Part shown: positions 9,557-21,066 of the stretch, one piece after another
Numbering within the stretch: position 1 is the stretch's first letter
Layout of the letters: each line of letters begins with the position of its first letter
Assembly (NCBI RefSeq): GCF_000368025.1
Contig: NZ_KB849210.1
Location: 238,439-302,438 of the forward strand
Direction: 5' to 3'
DNA from: Acinetobacter parvus DSM 16617 = CIP 108168
GTDB taxonomy: Bacteria > Pseudomonadota > Gammaproteobacteria > Pseudomonadales > Moraxellaceae
DNA length: 64,000 nucleotides
Translations under genes and position numbers: made by a program
Notes under the pieces: model-generated
What the model saw: only the letters and a program-made list of their open reading frames with translations
The model's database searches: none
Told to the model about the DNA's origin: nothing

Positions 9557-10192
9557 TTGATCACTGTTCTCGTTGTTGATGATCATGAGCTCGTACGCAC
9601 AGGCATTTGTCGTATGTTGGAAGACCATCCAGATGTTGATGTTGTTGGACAAGCTGAATCTGGAGAAGAAGCGATTGCTTTAGTTCGATTAAAGCATCCT
9701 CAGGTTGTACTATTAGATGTCAATATGCCTGGCATTGGTGGCGTAGAAACAACACGTCGCCTGTTACAAACCGCACCTGAGACTAAAGTGATTGCTGTCA
9801 GTGGTTTAGCGGAAGAACCTTATCCATCGTTGTTATTAAAAGCAGGTGCAAAAGGTTATATCACCAAAGGTGCGCCTATTTCAGAAATGGTACGTGCCAT
9901 TAACAAGGTGATGCAGGGCGGTAAATATTTCAGTGCCGATATTGCTGAACAGCTTGCGAGTTCTTATCTTTCAGATACGCAACAATCACCTTTTGACGCA
10001 CTTTCTGAGCGTGAAATGCAAGTCGCAATGATGGTGGTTAATTGTATTAGTGCTCAAGAAATTGCAGATAAACTGTTTGTTAGTGTTAAAACCGTAAATA
10101 CTTATCGTTATCGTATTTTTGAAAAACTGGGAATTGATAGCGATGTCAAGCTTACCCATCTTGCGATTCGATATGGACTCATTAAACCTTAA
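9557..10192 (+). CDS. gacA: response regulator GacA/UvrY
   Basis: A two-component regulator of 211 residues: receiver domain with D8, D9 and phosphoacceptor D54, then a C-terminal LuxR-type helix-turn-helix (SEREMQVAMMV to TVNTYRYRIF). In gammaproteobacteria GacA activates the CsrB/RsmY-class RNAs that titrate CsrA. The start is TTG, supported by a perfect AAGGAGGT 5 bases upstream. The cognate GacS kinase is not in the window. It lies 16 bases ahead of pilS and may be co-transcribed. A candidate GacA target RNA lies near 55.2 kb. Confidence 0.92.
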   Translation: MITVLVVDDHELVRTGICRMLEDHPDVDVVGQAESGEEAIALVRLKHPQVVLLDVNMPGIGGVETTRRLLQTAPETKVIAVSGLAEEPYPSLLLKAGAKGYITKGAPISEMVRAINKVMQGGKYFSADIAEQLASSYLSDTQQSPFDALSEREMQVAMMVVNCISAQEIADKLFVSVKTVNTYRYRIFEKLGIDSDVKLTHLAIRYGLIKP

Positions 10193-10208
10193 TCTTTAGT
10201 CATCGCCT

Positions 10209-11774
10209 ATGTTGGGACAAATTGCCTCCTCTGTATCACAGACCATCTATCGACTAGGGATCTGGTATAGTGGTTATCGCCTGATTATTTCAGTCAGCCT
10301 GATCCTGATTTATGTACTTACCGCAGAACAACTGGGCAACAACTATCAATACCCCTTTCTGTATTTTTATACACTGCTGTGTTATACCTGCATCAATATT
10401 TTCCAGCTCTTTTTACTGAAACTGCTTCCACTGCAAATCACCAAGCAACTGATCTTTGTCTTTATTGTTGACGTGATTTGCCTGAGCCTAATTACATTTT
10501 CAGCAGGTGGGCCAAACCTCCAGCTTAGCCTGCTCTACGTTATTATTATTTTTTCATCCGCCATTCTGCTTAATGCCCAGTTATCCTTAATCGTCACGCT
10601 GTTCGCGGTAATTATGGTGGTTTACCAGCGTTTTCTTGGCAACTTTTTTGACTACAATAATTTAAATCATCTCGGCAATAGCGCTCTCCTTGCCTTTCTA
10701 TTTTTTGTGGTGCATGCGATTGGCCGTATTGCAGTGCAACGCTTTAAAATTCTGGAAACCTTAACTTTCCACCAATCTATCGAGATCCATCAACTCCAGA
10801 ACATTAACCGCTATATTCTCGAACAGATCGAGGATGGTTATCTGGTGCTGGATGAAAGCAGCCATATTGTACTCAGCAATCCCGCCGCCAATACCCTGCT
10901 GGGTGTTCATTTTCCTATTTCGGCGGAAAAAACACCACTGATCAAATGGCAGGCCGACCTGTTCGAATTGATCAGGCTCAGTGACCTGAAAGATGGTGAG
11001 GAATTTAGTTTTGAATCCCAACAAAGCCCTTATACCGTCAATATAAAGGTTAAGCACCTCGTCGTTCCTGAACAATTCCTCATTTTATTGATTTTAAAAG
11101 ATGCACAGAAACTTAACCAGCAAGTCCAGCAATTGAAACTGGCGGCCTTAGGACAGCTCTCCGCCAGTATCGCTCACGAAATTCGCAACCCTCTGGCTGC
11201 AATTGTACAGGCCAATGAACTGCTCAAGGAAAGTGATGCCCATCAACAGGACATGCTTTCACGCATGATTGGCAAACAGGCCAAGCGGATTGACAGCATC
11301 ATTCAGGATACGCTGGAAATGGCACGCAACAAGCCGACAGAGGCACAGGTCATTCACCTGACTGATTTTTTTGGTAGCCTACTCAATGAAGATTTGGCTG
11401 ATGTAAAACAACAGATTCAGCTCAATCTTCCTGAACGAGCCAGTATCCTGTTTGATGAAAAACAGTTGAGGCAGGTCATGATCAACCTGATTCGCAATGC
11501 ATTGAGACATAATGCCGCAGATGCGGAACATATTGAGGTGCAGGTGCATTTAAAAGAGGGGCGAATCTGTATTGATGTCATTGATTTTGGTACAGGCGTG
11601 GCAAAACGCGATATTTCTCAGCTATTCAAGCCATTTTTTAGTACCGCAATTAAAGGAACTGGTTTAGGATTGTACCTATCTCATAGCTTTTGTGAGGCAA
11701 ATCATGCAAAGCTCACCTATGTTGAGCGACAACAAGGAGCATGTTTCAGGATTGAATGCTCAAAAATTCATTGA
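10209..11774 (+). CDS. pilS: type IV pilus sensor histidine kinase PilS
   Basis: An inner-membrane kinase of 521 residues with about six N-terminal transmembrane helices (residues 20-180), a PAS-like domain, the HisKA box HEIRNPLAA with phospho-accepting H323, and an HATPase domain (N-box NLIRNALRH, G-box GTGLGLYLS). In Pseudomonas PilS senses pilin in the membrane and phosphorylates PilR to control pilA. pilR follows 22 bases downstream. Confidence 0.93.
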   Translation: MLGQIASSVSQTIYRLGIWYSGYRLIISVSLILIYVLTAEQLGNNYQYPFLYFYTLLCYTCINIFQLFLLKLLPLQITKQLIFVFIVDVICLSLITFSAGGPNLQLSLLYVIIIFSSAILLNAQLSLIVTLFAVIMVVYQRFLGNFFDYNNLNHLGNSALLAFLFFVVHAIGRIAVQRFKILETLTFHQSIEIHQLQNINRYILEQIEDGYLVLDESSHIVLSNPAANTLLGVHFPISAEKTPLIKWQADLFELIRLSDLKDGEEFSFESQQSPYTVNIKVKHLVVPEQFLILLILKDAQKLNQQVQQLKLAALGQLSASIAHEIRNPLAAIVQANELLKESDAHQQDMLSRMIGKQAKRIDSIIQDTLEMARNKPTEAQVIHLTDFFGSLLNEDLADVKQQIQLNLPERASILFDEKQLRQVMINLIRNALRHNAADAEHIEVQVHLKEGRICIDVIDFGTGVAKRDISQLFKPFFSTAIKGTGLGLYLSHSFCEANHAKLTYVERQQGACFRIECSKIH

Positions 11775-11796
11775 TTTAGATTAGGTTTTCGGGGAA

Positions 11797-13230
11797 ATGG
11801 CAACTAAACAACCACTCGTCTTGCTGGTAGACGATGAAGAAGACTTATGTCTCCTCATGCAAATGACGCTTGCACGAATGGGGATTAAAACCCATCTCGC
11901 CTATCGTGTAGAGCAAGCAAAAAAGTTTTTTACTGAATTTCAGTATGATGCTTGTTTAACAGACCTAAACCTTCCAGATGGTAATGGTCTCGATTTAGTC
12001 AAACACGTAACACAGAACTATCCCAATACACCGATTGCGGTACTAACTGCCTATGGCAATATGGATATTGCTATTGCGGCATTGAAAGCGGGTGCATTTG
12101 ATTTTGTCAGTAAGCCTGTCAATCAAACACATTTAGACCAGTTGATTCAAAAAGCGTTAAATCGCCCACAACCTGAACAGGAAGCAGCTGAAACAGCTTT
12201 AGAAAATAAATTACTGATTGGGCGATCGGCACCAATTCAACAATTACGTATCGCACTCAAGAAAATTGCCCGTTCTCAGGCACCTGTATTTATCACGGGC
12301 GAGTCTGGAACAGGTAAGGAAGTCGTTGCCAATCTGGTTCATCGTCTAAGTAACCGTAGTGAAGGGCCTTTTATTGCAATTAACTGTGGTGCCATTCCAA
12401 CCGAATTGATGGAAAGTGAACTGTTCGGACATAAGAAAGGCAGTTTTACAGGTGCGGCACAGGACAAACAGGGCTTAATTCTGTCAGCACATGGTGGTAG
12501 CTTGTTTCTGGACGAGATCGCAGAACTACCACTCAATATGCAGGTCAAATTATTACGTGCCGTACAGGAGAAGAAGATCCGCCCTGTCGGCTCAGACCAA
12601 GAAATTGATGTTGATTTCCGTGTGATCAGTGCCAGCCATCAGGATCTTGAACTTCTGGTTCAACAAAGCCGCTTCCGTCAGGACTTATTTTTCCGTATTC
12701 ACGTCATGGATATCGTGCTGCCACCTTTGCGTGAGCGTGGCCAGGACATTCTCCTGCTGGCGAATCACTTTATCCAGAAAATTAGCCAGGAATGGGAACT
12801 CCCTGCAAAAACCCTGTCTTCTCGTGCAGAACAATTCCTGTTACAACAATATTTCCCAGGCAATGTGCGTGAGTTACGCAATATCATTGAACGCGCCATC
12901 ACCCTCAGTGATGACGAAAATATCGATCTTGCACACTTGCAAACAGCCCCATTACGCGGCTCAATTGCGACTCCTGTCACCATGCCCTTTGCAACGCAGG
13001 AAGAGAATGAGCAGGTTCATCCAAGCACTAGCCCTGCAATGAGTTCTAAAAAACTTCCGCCTGAAGGACTGGAACGCTATCTAGAAAATATTGAGAAAGA
13101 AATCCTGCTCAATGCACTCAATCTCACGCACTGGAACCGTACTCTGGCGGCCAAGAAACTGGGCATGACGTTCCGCTCTTTACGCTATCGTTTGAAAAAA
13201 TTTGGACTCGATACTGAAGATGATGAGTAA
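11797..13230 (+). CDS. pilR: sigma-54-dependent response regulator PilR
   Basis: An NtrC-family activator of 477 residues: receiver domain with D56 as phosphoacceptor, AAA+ domain with Walker A GESGTGKE (168-175) and the sigma-54 contact loop GSFTGA, and a C-terminal Fis-type helix-turn-helix (LAAKKLGMTFRSLRYRL). It activates sigma-54 promoters, classically pilA. The end of the gene is closed by a shared terminator with ctpA. Confidence 0.94.
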   Translation: MATKQPLVLLVDDEEDLCLLMQMTLARMGIKTHLAYRVEQAKKFFTEFQYDACLTDLNLPDGNGLDLVKHVTQNYPNTPIAVLTAYGNMDIAIAALKAGAFDFVSKPVNQTHLDQLIQKALNRPQPEQEAAETALENKLLIGRSAPIQQLRIALKKIARSQAPVFITGESGTGKEVVANLVHRLSNRSEGPFIAINCGAIPTELMESELFGHKKGSFTGAAQDKQGLILSAHGGSLFLDEIAELPLNMQVKLLRAVQEKKIRPVGSDQEIDVDFRVISASHQDLELLVQQSRFRQDLFFRIHVMDIVLPPLRERGQDILLLANHFIQKISQEWELPAKTLSSRAEQFLLQQYFPGNVRELRNIIERAITLSDDENIDLAHLQTAPLRGSIATPVTMPFATQEENEQVHPSTSPAMSSKKLPPEGLERYLENIEKEILLNALNLTHWNRTLAAKKLGMTFRSLRYRLKKFGLDTEDDE

Positions 13231-13245
13231 TACGCTGATCTAAAA

Positions 13246-13274
13246 ATAAAGCCCCTTTAAAAGGGGCTTTATTA
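13246..13274. terminator. bidirectional terminator between pilR and ctpA
   Basis: The hairpin AAAGCCCC/GGGGCTTT with A- and T-rich flanks lies between the converging stops. Confidence 0.85.
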
Positions 13275-13276
13275 TG

Positions 13277-14455
13277 TTAAAGCTTACTTTTCAGCACCAG
13301 TTCAGTGACATGTTCTAAATAACTGTCCTCTTTCATTTCTGGTGGCAAGGGATAGGTCTGGTTTGGCTGAATCCCCTGTCCCTCAATCATGTTGCCATTT
13401 GGGGTGTAATAATGCGATACCGTCATTTGCAGGGCTGCGCCACTTGGAAGTGGAAACAGTTTTTGTACCACACCTTTACCATAACTGTTCTCCCCAATCA
13501 CCCATGCCCGTTTATGTTCTTTCAGGGCTGCGGTAAACACTTCAGCCGCTGATGCAGAACGGCGGTTGATCAAAATCCCCAGTTTAATATTCTGAAACTC
13601 ATTGGAGGGCAATGCCTGAAACTGCTGATCACCCTCGGAACGGCTTTTTGTGGTGACAATGAGTCCCTGATTCAAAAATAAGTCTGCTGATTCAACCGCA
13701 GCGGAAAGCAGTCCACCTGGATTATTGCGTAAATCCAGCACAACCGCCTTTAACTTGGTTGAACTGTATTCCTCAATCAGTCGTTTGATTTCATTGGCCG
13801 TATCTTGCTGGAATACCCGAATTTTGAGTACCAGTACCTGATTATGTAATAAAACAGGTTTAATATCGGTTTCAACTTTTTTATTCCGAACCAGAATGAT
13901 GGTGCTATTGCTGTTTTCAGGTTGTATTTGCAGGGTGCTGCCAATCGATCCATAAAGTAAACCCTGCACTTGATCTTGATTCAGGCTCTTTAATTCCTGA
14001 TTGTCAATTTTCAGGATGGTTTGCCCATTACGCAATCCCAGCTTATTGGAATCCGACCCTGTTTTGAGGTCATGAATCTGCCATAAGCGGGTAAAGCTGT
14101 CATAATTTAAATTAAAATCAACAGAAGCTAAATCACCCTCGGTATATTGAATCAGCTGGCGATATTCCTCAGCAGACAGATAACGGGAATAGCGATCCAG
14201 ACCACTGACCAATCCCTTAATGGCCTGCTGGAACAGGGCATCATCAGATTTTTTGTCAACATAGTTGTCCCGTACAATGCCATAGATTTGTACAAACTGT
14301 TGAATTGACTCAATTGGCACTTCGGCGCTGCTATGCGATGCAGTCTCATCCACCCAGCCCGATGGATGTGGGCTTGGTGCTGCATATAGGATATGCCCCC
14401 AACACATCAACAACCCTGCATATAAAGCCCTGTAAATGTTGTTGTGCTGGTTCAT
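13277..14455 (-). CDS. S41 family C-terminal processing peptidase
   Basis: A periplasmic carboxy-terminal processing protease of 392 residues. A signal peptide (to about residue 25) is followed by a helical region, a PDZ domain (about 105-180) and the S41 peptidase domain with the nucleophile Ser in RRSASAAEV and the general-base Lys in YGKGVVQ. CtpA-type enzymes trim or degrade envelope proteins such as cell-wall hydrolases. It lies 53 bases downstream of gpmI on the same strand and may be read through from it. Confidence 0.88.
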   Translation of the reverse strand: MNQHNNIYRALYAGLLMCWGHILYAAPSPHPSGWVDETASHSSAEVPIESIQQFVQIYGIVRDNYVDKKSDDALFQQAIKGLVSGLDRYSRYLSAEEYRQLIQYTEGDLASVDFNLNYDSFTRLWQIHDLKTGSDSNKLGLRNGQTILKIDNQELKSLNQDQVQGLLYGSIGSTLQIQPENSNSTIILVRNKKVETDIKPVLLHNQVLVLKIRVFQQDTANEIKRLIEEYSSTKLKAVVLDLRNNPGGLLSAAVESADLFLNQGLIVTTKSRSEGDQQFQALPSNEFQNIKLGILINRRSASAAEVFTAALKEHKRAWVIGENSYGKGVVQKLFPLPSGAALQMTVSHYYTPNGNMIEGQGIQPNQTYPLPPEMKEDSYLEHVTELVLKSKL

Positions 14456-14508
14456 TGGTTCACCTTTCTAAAGAAGCTCTTCTTTTAAAAAGACGAGCTA
14501 AGGGAGAT

Positions 14509-16053
14509 TTATTCTAAAGTAATTAAATTCCTGCCCTGCATTTCTGGCGGTACAGGAATCTGCATCAAATGAAGCAGTGTTGGCGCAACATCTGCCAAAA
14601 CCCCACCCTCAGCAATGGTTGCCTGCGTTGGCCCAACATAGATAAATGGAACCAGTTCAGTAGTGTGCTGGGTATGAACCTGTCCACTGTCGTAGTCCTG
14701 CATTTGCTCTACATTACCATGATCGGCGGTAATTAACATATGCCCTTTGTTTGCCATGACAGCCTCATAGACACGTCCCAAACAGGTGTCCACTGTCTCA
14801 ACCGCTTTTACCGCAGCGTCAAACACGCCCGTATGCCCCACCATGTCGCCATTGGCATAGTTCACCACCAACAGGTCAAACTCACCTGAATTAATGGCAT
14901 TCACCAGTTCATCAGTGACTTCTATGGCACTCATTTCAGGTTTCAGGTCATAGGTTGCCACGTTTGGGGATGGAATCAGGATACGCTTTTCACCTGGATA
15001 TTCATCTTCACGACCACCACTAAAGAAGAACGTGACGTGGGCATATTTTTCAGTTTCAGCAATACGCAACTGGGTTTTACCTAAACCAGACAAGTATTCA
15101 CCAATGGAATTTTTAAGTTCTTCTGGCATATAGGCCACAGATGCATCAATGCTGGCCTGATAACGGGTCAGCATCACAAACTTTGATAGCTGCGGAACAA
15201 CTTTACGTTCAAAGCCTGCAAAATCTTTTTCAACAAAGGCACGGGTGATTTCACGGGCACGGTCAGCACGGAAATTCATAAATACAATGCTGTCACCATC
15301 CTGTACCTTGACGGTTTCACCAATACGGGTTGCTCGAACAAATTCATCGTTCTCATCCGCCGCATAGGCCTGTTCCAATCCCTCAAGCGCAGAATTGGCA
15401 ACACGGATTGCCTCACCCTCGGTCATCAAGCGATAGGCTTCTTCAACACGGTTCCAGCGATTGTCACGGTCCATTGCAAAATAGCGGCCAATCATTGAGA
15501 CAATACGCCCCTGATTTGGGTATTGGGCAAACATAGCATCCAGTTTTTGCAGCGATGGCTTGGCACTGCGTGGTGGTGTATCACGACCATCGAGGAATGC
15601 ATGTAGATATACTGTTGCACCACGTTTTAGCGCAAGCTCACACATGGCAACGATATGGTCTTCATGCGAGTGTACACCACCCTCTGACAACAACCCCATC
15701 ACATGCACTGCACCATGGGCTGCCTTGGCTTTTTCCACCGCATCCACCAGTACTTTATGCTCAAAGAAATCACCAGTACGAATGTCCTTGGTAATACGGG
15801 TAAAATCCTGATACAGCACACGACCTGCACCCAGATTCATATGCCCCACTTCTGAGTTGCCCATCTGTCCATCAGGTAAGCCCACATCCTCACCAGAGCC
15901 AGAAATTAAACTATTGGGATGCTTGGCTTTCATGGCGCTGAGGTTTGGCGTTTTTGCCGCCAGATAAGCATTGCCCTCAACCGCTTCACGATGTCCCACG
16001 CCATCCATAATGACCAGAACGTGAGGAATTTTGCCAGCATTTACATCCGTCAT
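14509..16053 (-). CDS. gpmI: 2,3-bisphosphoglycerate-independent phosphoglycerate mutase
   Basis: Manganese-dependent glycolytic/gluconeogenic enzyme of 514 residues that interconverts 3- and 2-phosphoglycerate. The N-terminal metal site MDGVG and phosphoserine S67 in [11 protein letters not shown] are visible, as is the C-terminal metal motif [11 protein letters not shown]. Length is normal for the family. Confidence 0.96.
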   Translation of the reverse strand: MTDVNAGKIPHVLVIMDGVGHREAVEGNAYLAAKTPNLSAMKAKHPNSLISGSGEDVGLPDGQMGNSEVGHMNLGAGRVLYQDFTRITKDIRTGDFFEHKVLVDAVEKAKAAHGAVHVMGLLSEGGVHSHEDHIVAMCELALKRGATVYLHAFLDGRDTPPRSAKPSLQKLDAMFAQYPNQGRIVSMIGRYFAMDRDNRWNRVEEAYRLMTEGEAIRVANSALEGLEQAYAADENDEFVRATRIGETVKVQDGDSIVFMNFRADRAREITRAFVEKDFAGFERKVVPQLSKFVMLTRYQASIDASVAYMPEELKNSIGEYLSGLGKTQLRIAETEKYAHVTFFFSGGREDEYPGEKRILIPSPNVATYDLKPEMSAIEVTDELVNAINSGEFDLLVVNYANGDMVGHTGVFDAAVKAVETVDTCLGRVYEAVMANKGHMLITADHGNVEQMQDYDSGQVHTQHTTELVPFIYVGPTQATIAEGGVLADVAPTLLHLMQIPVPPEMQGRNLITLE

Positions 16054-16173
16054 AATGGACTCTCTGTTTGTCTATCATTTGATCGGCATAGTTTACCGAA
16101 ATTTGATAAATTTCTCCATGATCTTGCAGACGCTTTAATCAATAATGATTATCAATTCAAACTATTCAGACTT

Positions 16174-17247
16174 CTAGCGTGCGCGATAGAGCAAATAACT
16201 CCCTGCCGCAAACATCAACAGGATTGGCAGCAAGACAAACCACGCTGGAGATGGCGCATACACCAGACTGGCATAGCCCAAAAAGTCCTGTAAATAAAAA
16301 AAGCCCAATCCTGTAAATAATGCAATTACGAGACGGAAACCCATCGACTGCTGACGCAATGGGCCAAAAATAAAGGAACAGGCGATCAATACCAGCGTAA
16401 TCAGGGCAAAGGGTGAAGCAACTTTTTGCCAGAATGCCAATTCATAGGTTTTTGGCACCTGACTATATTCTTTCAGGTAGTGCATAAAACTGATCAGTTG
16501 GCTTGGCGATAAATCCTCTGGGTCCAGCGTCACCATATGTACATATTTAGGCTGTAATGCCAGTCCCATTGGCTGTTGCTCATGATCAGTCTTGATCGCA
16601 TTACCCTGAGCCAGTAAATCGATCTGATGCGACTCTTTTAAAGTCCACTGCCCATCTTTGACAAACTGCCCTTGTTCGGCACTGACAAAAGACTGCAAAC
16701 GGTAGTTTTGATCGAAATCAATGACATTAATATCACGAAGTTGTCCCTGGGCATTGGCATAGCCAATATAGATAAAGCGCTGCCCCTCACGTGACCAATA
16801 GCCCTTTACCTCACCCAAGGATGCGACACTACGCTGTGTTTTAATGCTCTGCGCCTTTTCATTGGTATATGGGATCACCCATTCACTCAAGGCAAACGAC
16901 AGGATGATCAGCAATAAAGCTGAACGCATTACCCAACCCACAATGCGCCATAGGCTGATGCCCACTGAACGCATCACAATCAGCTCACTATTGGATGCCA
17001 ATGCCCCCAGCCCTAAAACCGAACCAATCAATGCCGCAACAGGCAGGATCTCATAGAGATAGCGCGGCGCACCCCACATCACAAACAGGAACGCCTGCCA
17101 TGCGTTGTAATCGGGCTTAAGTGAACCCAGCTCACCCAGATAGGTAAACAACACCTGTAGAAAAGACAGTACCAGTGTGGTTCCCAGCATGGCGAGAACC
17201 GTGGTTTTGGTGACATGTCTGGCGACTATTCGACGTGCTAACATCAC
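16174..17247 (-). CDS. lptG: LPS export permease LptG
   Basis: One of the two transmembrane partners of the LptB2FG ABC transporter that extracts lipopolysaccharide or lipooligosaccharide from the inner membrane. It has 357 residues, three N-terminal and three C-terminal membrane helices and a periplasmic beta-jellyroll between them. The start overlaps the lptF stop by 4 bases (translational coupling). Confidence 0.94.
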   Translation of the reverse strand: MMLARRIVARHVTKTTVLAMLGTTLVLSFLQVLFTYLGELGSLKPDYNAWQAFLFVMWGAPRYLYEILPVAALIGSVLGLGALASNSELIVMRSVGISLWRIVGWVMRSALLLIILSFALSEWVIPYTNEKAQSIKTQRSVASLGEVKGYWSREGQRFIYIGYANAQGQLRDINVIDFDQNYRLQSFVSAEQGQFVKDGQWTLKESHQIDLLAQGNAIKTDHEQQPMGLALQPKYVHMVTLDPEDLSPSQLISFMHYLKEYSQVPKTYELAFWQKVASPFALITLVLIACSFIFGPLRQQSMGFRLVIALFTGLGFFYLQDFLGYASLVYAPSPAWFVLLPILLMFAAGSYLLYRAR

Positions 17248-18344
17248 AACCCCACTCGCTGCATACTTTTCTTGATTTTGGGTGCCAGCTTCTGTTTACG
17301 GGCAAAAATTGCCGCAGCACCTGCATATACCAACAACACCACTGGATAGGCCCAGATATCTAGCTGTTCCTTACTAATCCGCGTTTTAATTGCGATCATC
17401 AACACAATCAGGCTGGCAAAAATAAATATAGATGGAATAAGACGATAATATCGGCCTTGGCGTGGACTGACTTCAGACAAGGCCACGGTCAGCATCAGGG
17501 CAATCACCATGACCAATGGACCAAAAATCCGCCAGCCCAGCTCACTCCGCACCACGGAATCATCGCGCTTTTGCCATAGCTTGCTCATCGGCAATGCTTC
17601 CACATCATCACTTTCAAATTTGACATCCTTATCATTTTCCAGACGTAAACGATAGGACTGAAACTCGGCTTGAGTATATCTAGGCTGGTTTGGATAGATT
17701 TCGTAGCGACGGCCCTGAACCAGATCAACCACATTGGCGGTATCATTGGCCATTTCCACACGGGTGGCTTCTTTCGCCAGAATCATCACATCAGGCTTAT
17801 CTTCCCGATCCGCCTTTTGGTAATAAAAAATATCCTTTAAATTCTTACGGTCTTCCGAAAGCGAACCTGCATAAATGGTATATGGCCCAGAAGAGATAAA
17901 CTCCTTTGGTCGAACCAGATCAAAGCCCGCACGCACAGCCTGAGTCTGCATCAGGCTTTTATAGGCGCGTATTCCCGAAGATGCTCCCCAAAACATCAAG
18001 ATAGACTGAACAATCAAAAATACCAGGGTCATTGGTAATAAGAGTCGTGCCAACTGGTTGCGGCTCACGCCACTGCCATTCAACACCGCCATTTCATGAT
18101 CGACATACAGACGACCAAACACCAGCATCAGGCCAATAAAAAAGCCCAATGGCAGGATCAACGTTAAAAACTCAGGCAAACGATAGGCAATGATGCTCAG
18201 CAGGACATCACCGTCCAAACGACCCTGTGCAGCACGTCCAAAAATCTTGATCAACTGACCGCCCATAATGATTAGGGTGAGCAAGGCAGTCACCACCAGC
18301 GAGGTGGACACCACTTGTTTGACGAGGTAACGCCGAATAATCAA
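17244..18344 (-). CDS. lptF: LPS export permease LptF
   Basis: Permease partner of LptG, 366 residues, with six helices around a periplasmic domain (about residues 125-260). The segment LYVDHEMAVLNGSGVS is the cytoplasmic coupling helix that meets LptB. It begins the lptFG operon and is divergent from pepA, a conserved neighbourhood in gammaproteobacteria. Confidence 0.94.
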   Translation of the reverse strand: MIIRRYLVKQVVSTSLVVTALLTLIIMGGQLIKIFGRAAQGRLDGDVLLSIIAYRLPEFLTLILPLGFFIGLMLVFGRLYVDHEMAVLNGSGVSRNQLARLLLPMTLVFLIVQSILMFWGASSGIRAYKSLMQTQAVRAGFDLVRPKEFISSGPYTIYAGSLSEDRKNLKDIFYYQKADREDKPDVMILAKEATRVEMANDTANVVDLVQGRRYEIYPNQPRYTQAEFQSYRLRLENDKDVKFESDDVEALPMSKLWQKRDDSVVRSELGWRIFGPLVMVIALMLTVALSEVSPRQGRYYRLIPSIFIFASLIVLMIAIKTRISKEQLDIWAYPVVLLVYAGAAAIFARKQKLAPKIKKSMQRVGL

Positions 18345-18401
18345 GGTAATGCTTCCAGATAGAGTCAGTCGAAAGGAAACTGTAGTTTACCCGAATGTTA
18401 A

Positions 18402-19949
<1,548 letters not shown>

Positions 19950-19952
19950 TCT

Positions 19953-20360
19953 ATGGCACAAGTTAGTTTTTATTTGTTTGAAAACAGCGTTGAGCGGCAA
20001 GTTGATAGTGCTTGCCGTTTATGTCGAAAAATTCTGAATCAGCACCCACAGATTTGGTGGTATTGTGTTGATTCAAATTTACAAAATGAGTTGGATAACA
20101 AGCTATGGAGTTTTGATTCAAGTAGCTTTATTGCTCATGGAATTGATCAATTGAATAGTCCAGTGTGTATTTCAGCTGAATTACCGCCATCGAATGATTG
20201 GATTGTATTTAATTTTAACAATCATGCACTTGAACAAACTCAGGATTTTCGCCACATTATCGAAATTATTGAAAATAATGAAACCGCGAAACAGGCTGGT
20301 CGGGAAAAGTTTAAAATGTATCGTCGTTTGGGTATCGAACCTCGAACATTTAAATTATAA
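19953..20360 (+). CDS. holC: DNA polymerase III chi subunit
   Basis: A subunit of 135 residues of the clamp-loader complex that links it to SSB. The N-terminus (ISFYLFENS-like MAQVSFYLFEN) and the RHIIEIIENNE helix near the C-terminus fit HolC. It begins 3 bases after the pepA stop, so the pair is co-transcribed. valS, the usual third gene in enterobacteria, is absent here. Confidence 0.88.
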   Translation: MAQVSFYLFENSVERQVDSACRLCRKILNQHPQIWWYCVDSNLQNELDNKLWSFDSSSFIAHGIDQLNSPVCISAELPPSNDWIVFNFNNHALEQTQDFRHIIEIIENNETAKQAGREKFKMYRRLGIEPRTFKL

Positions 20361-20396
20361 GTCTGCAACAAAAAGCATCATTTTGAGGAGTGTCGC

Positions 20397-21023
20397 GTGG
20401 CATTAAATGTAGGTCAGGATTTTAAAAAACGCTGGTTAAATGCACCTGAAACAGTCCGCCAGACTTATCAGGAAGATTTGGCACGTATCTGTGATCTACT
20501 GTTACCACAAACACAAATCCAAACATGGATACAACTCGAAGAAAAAGCTCAGCTACGCTCTCAACAACGTATTGATCAGGCCTATGCCGACTTAAAGGCA
20601 GAATTGATCGAACAGGCACGTATCCGCAAACAGCAGGCTTTGGAAAAGGCATTGGCGGAAAAACGTGCTGCCGAGGCGGCTTATGCAGCACAGCTACAGG
20701 CAGATGAAGAACAGCAGTTTGAACAGCAAACTGAAAATCTTGTTGCTCTTCGACAACACATTGATCAAGAAATTGCACAACACACTGAACGTTATCAACC
20801 AAATCCTGAACAACCAAGTATTGATTATGCGCAGGCTCAACGTGTTAGGATTGATGACCAACAAATCTTATTTGAGCTGGAAAGTGTCCGTGTTCGACTG
20901 GAACTGGAAGCGGAAAGTTTGATTGAACAAGCAGTCACAGTTTTTAGAGCAAAATTACATGCGATTGCGCAAGACGAAATAGAATACATTCTGAAAAATA
21001 GTCAATTTTCAGATGAAAAATAA
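20397..21023 (+). CDS. coiled-coil protein of unknown function
   Basis: A protein of 208 residues with no signal peptide. Residues about 45-115 are a long Ala/Glu/Gln/Arg-rich helix (QARIRKQQALEKALAEKRAA) likely to form a coiled coil, with a second helical region near 155-200. The GTG start is supported by GAGGAG 7 bases upstream. It sits 36 bases after holC in place of valS and is closed by a terminator, so it probably belongs to the pepA-holC operon. I do not recognise a family. Confidence 0.75.
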   Translation: MALNVGQDFKKRWLNAPETVRQTYQEDLARICDLLLPQTQIQTWIQLEEKAQLRSQQRIDQAYADLKAELIEQARIRKQQALEKALAEKRAAEAAYAAQLQADEEQQFEQQTENLVALRQHIDQEIAQHTERYQPNPEQPSIDYAQAQRVRIDDQQILFELESVRVRLELEAESLIEQAVTVFRAKLHAIAQDEIEYILKNSQFSDEK

Positions 21024-21024
21024 T

Positions 21025-21054
21025 AAAAAAGCCCAGTTTAAACTGGGCTTTTTT
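21025..21054. terminator. bidirectional terminator between coiled-coil gene and ribE
   Basis: A perfect inverted repeat AAAAAAGCCCAGTTT/AAACTGGGCTTTTTT lies between the converging genes. Confidence 0.88.
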
Positions 21055-21066
21055 ATGTTTCATTTT

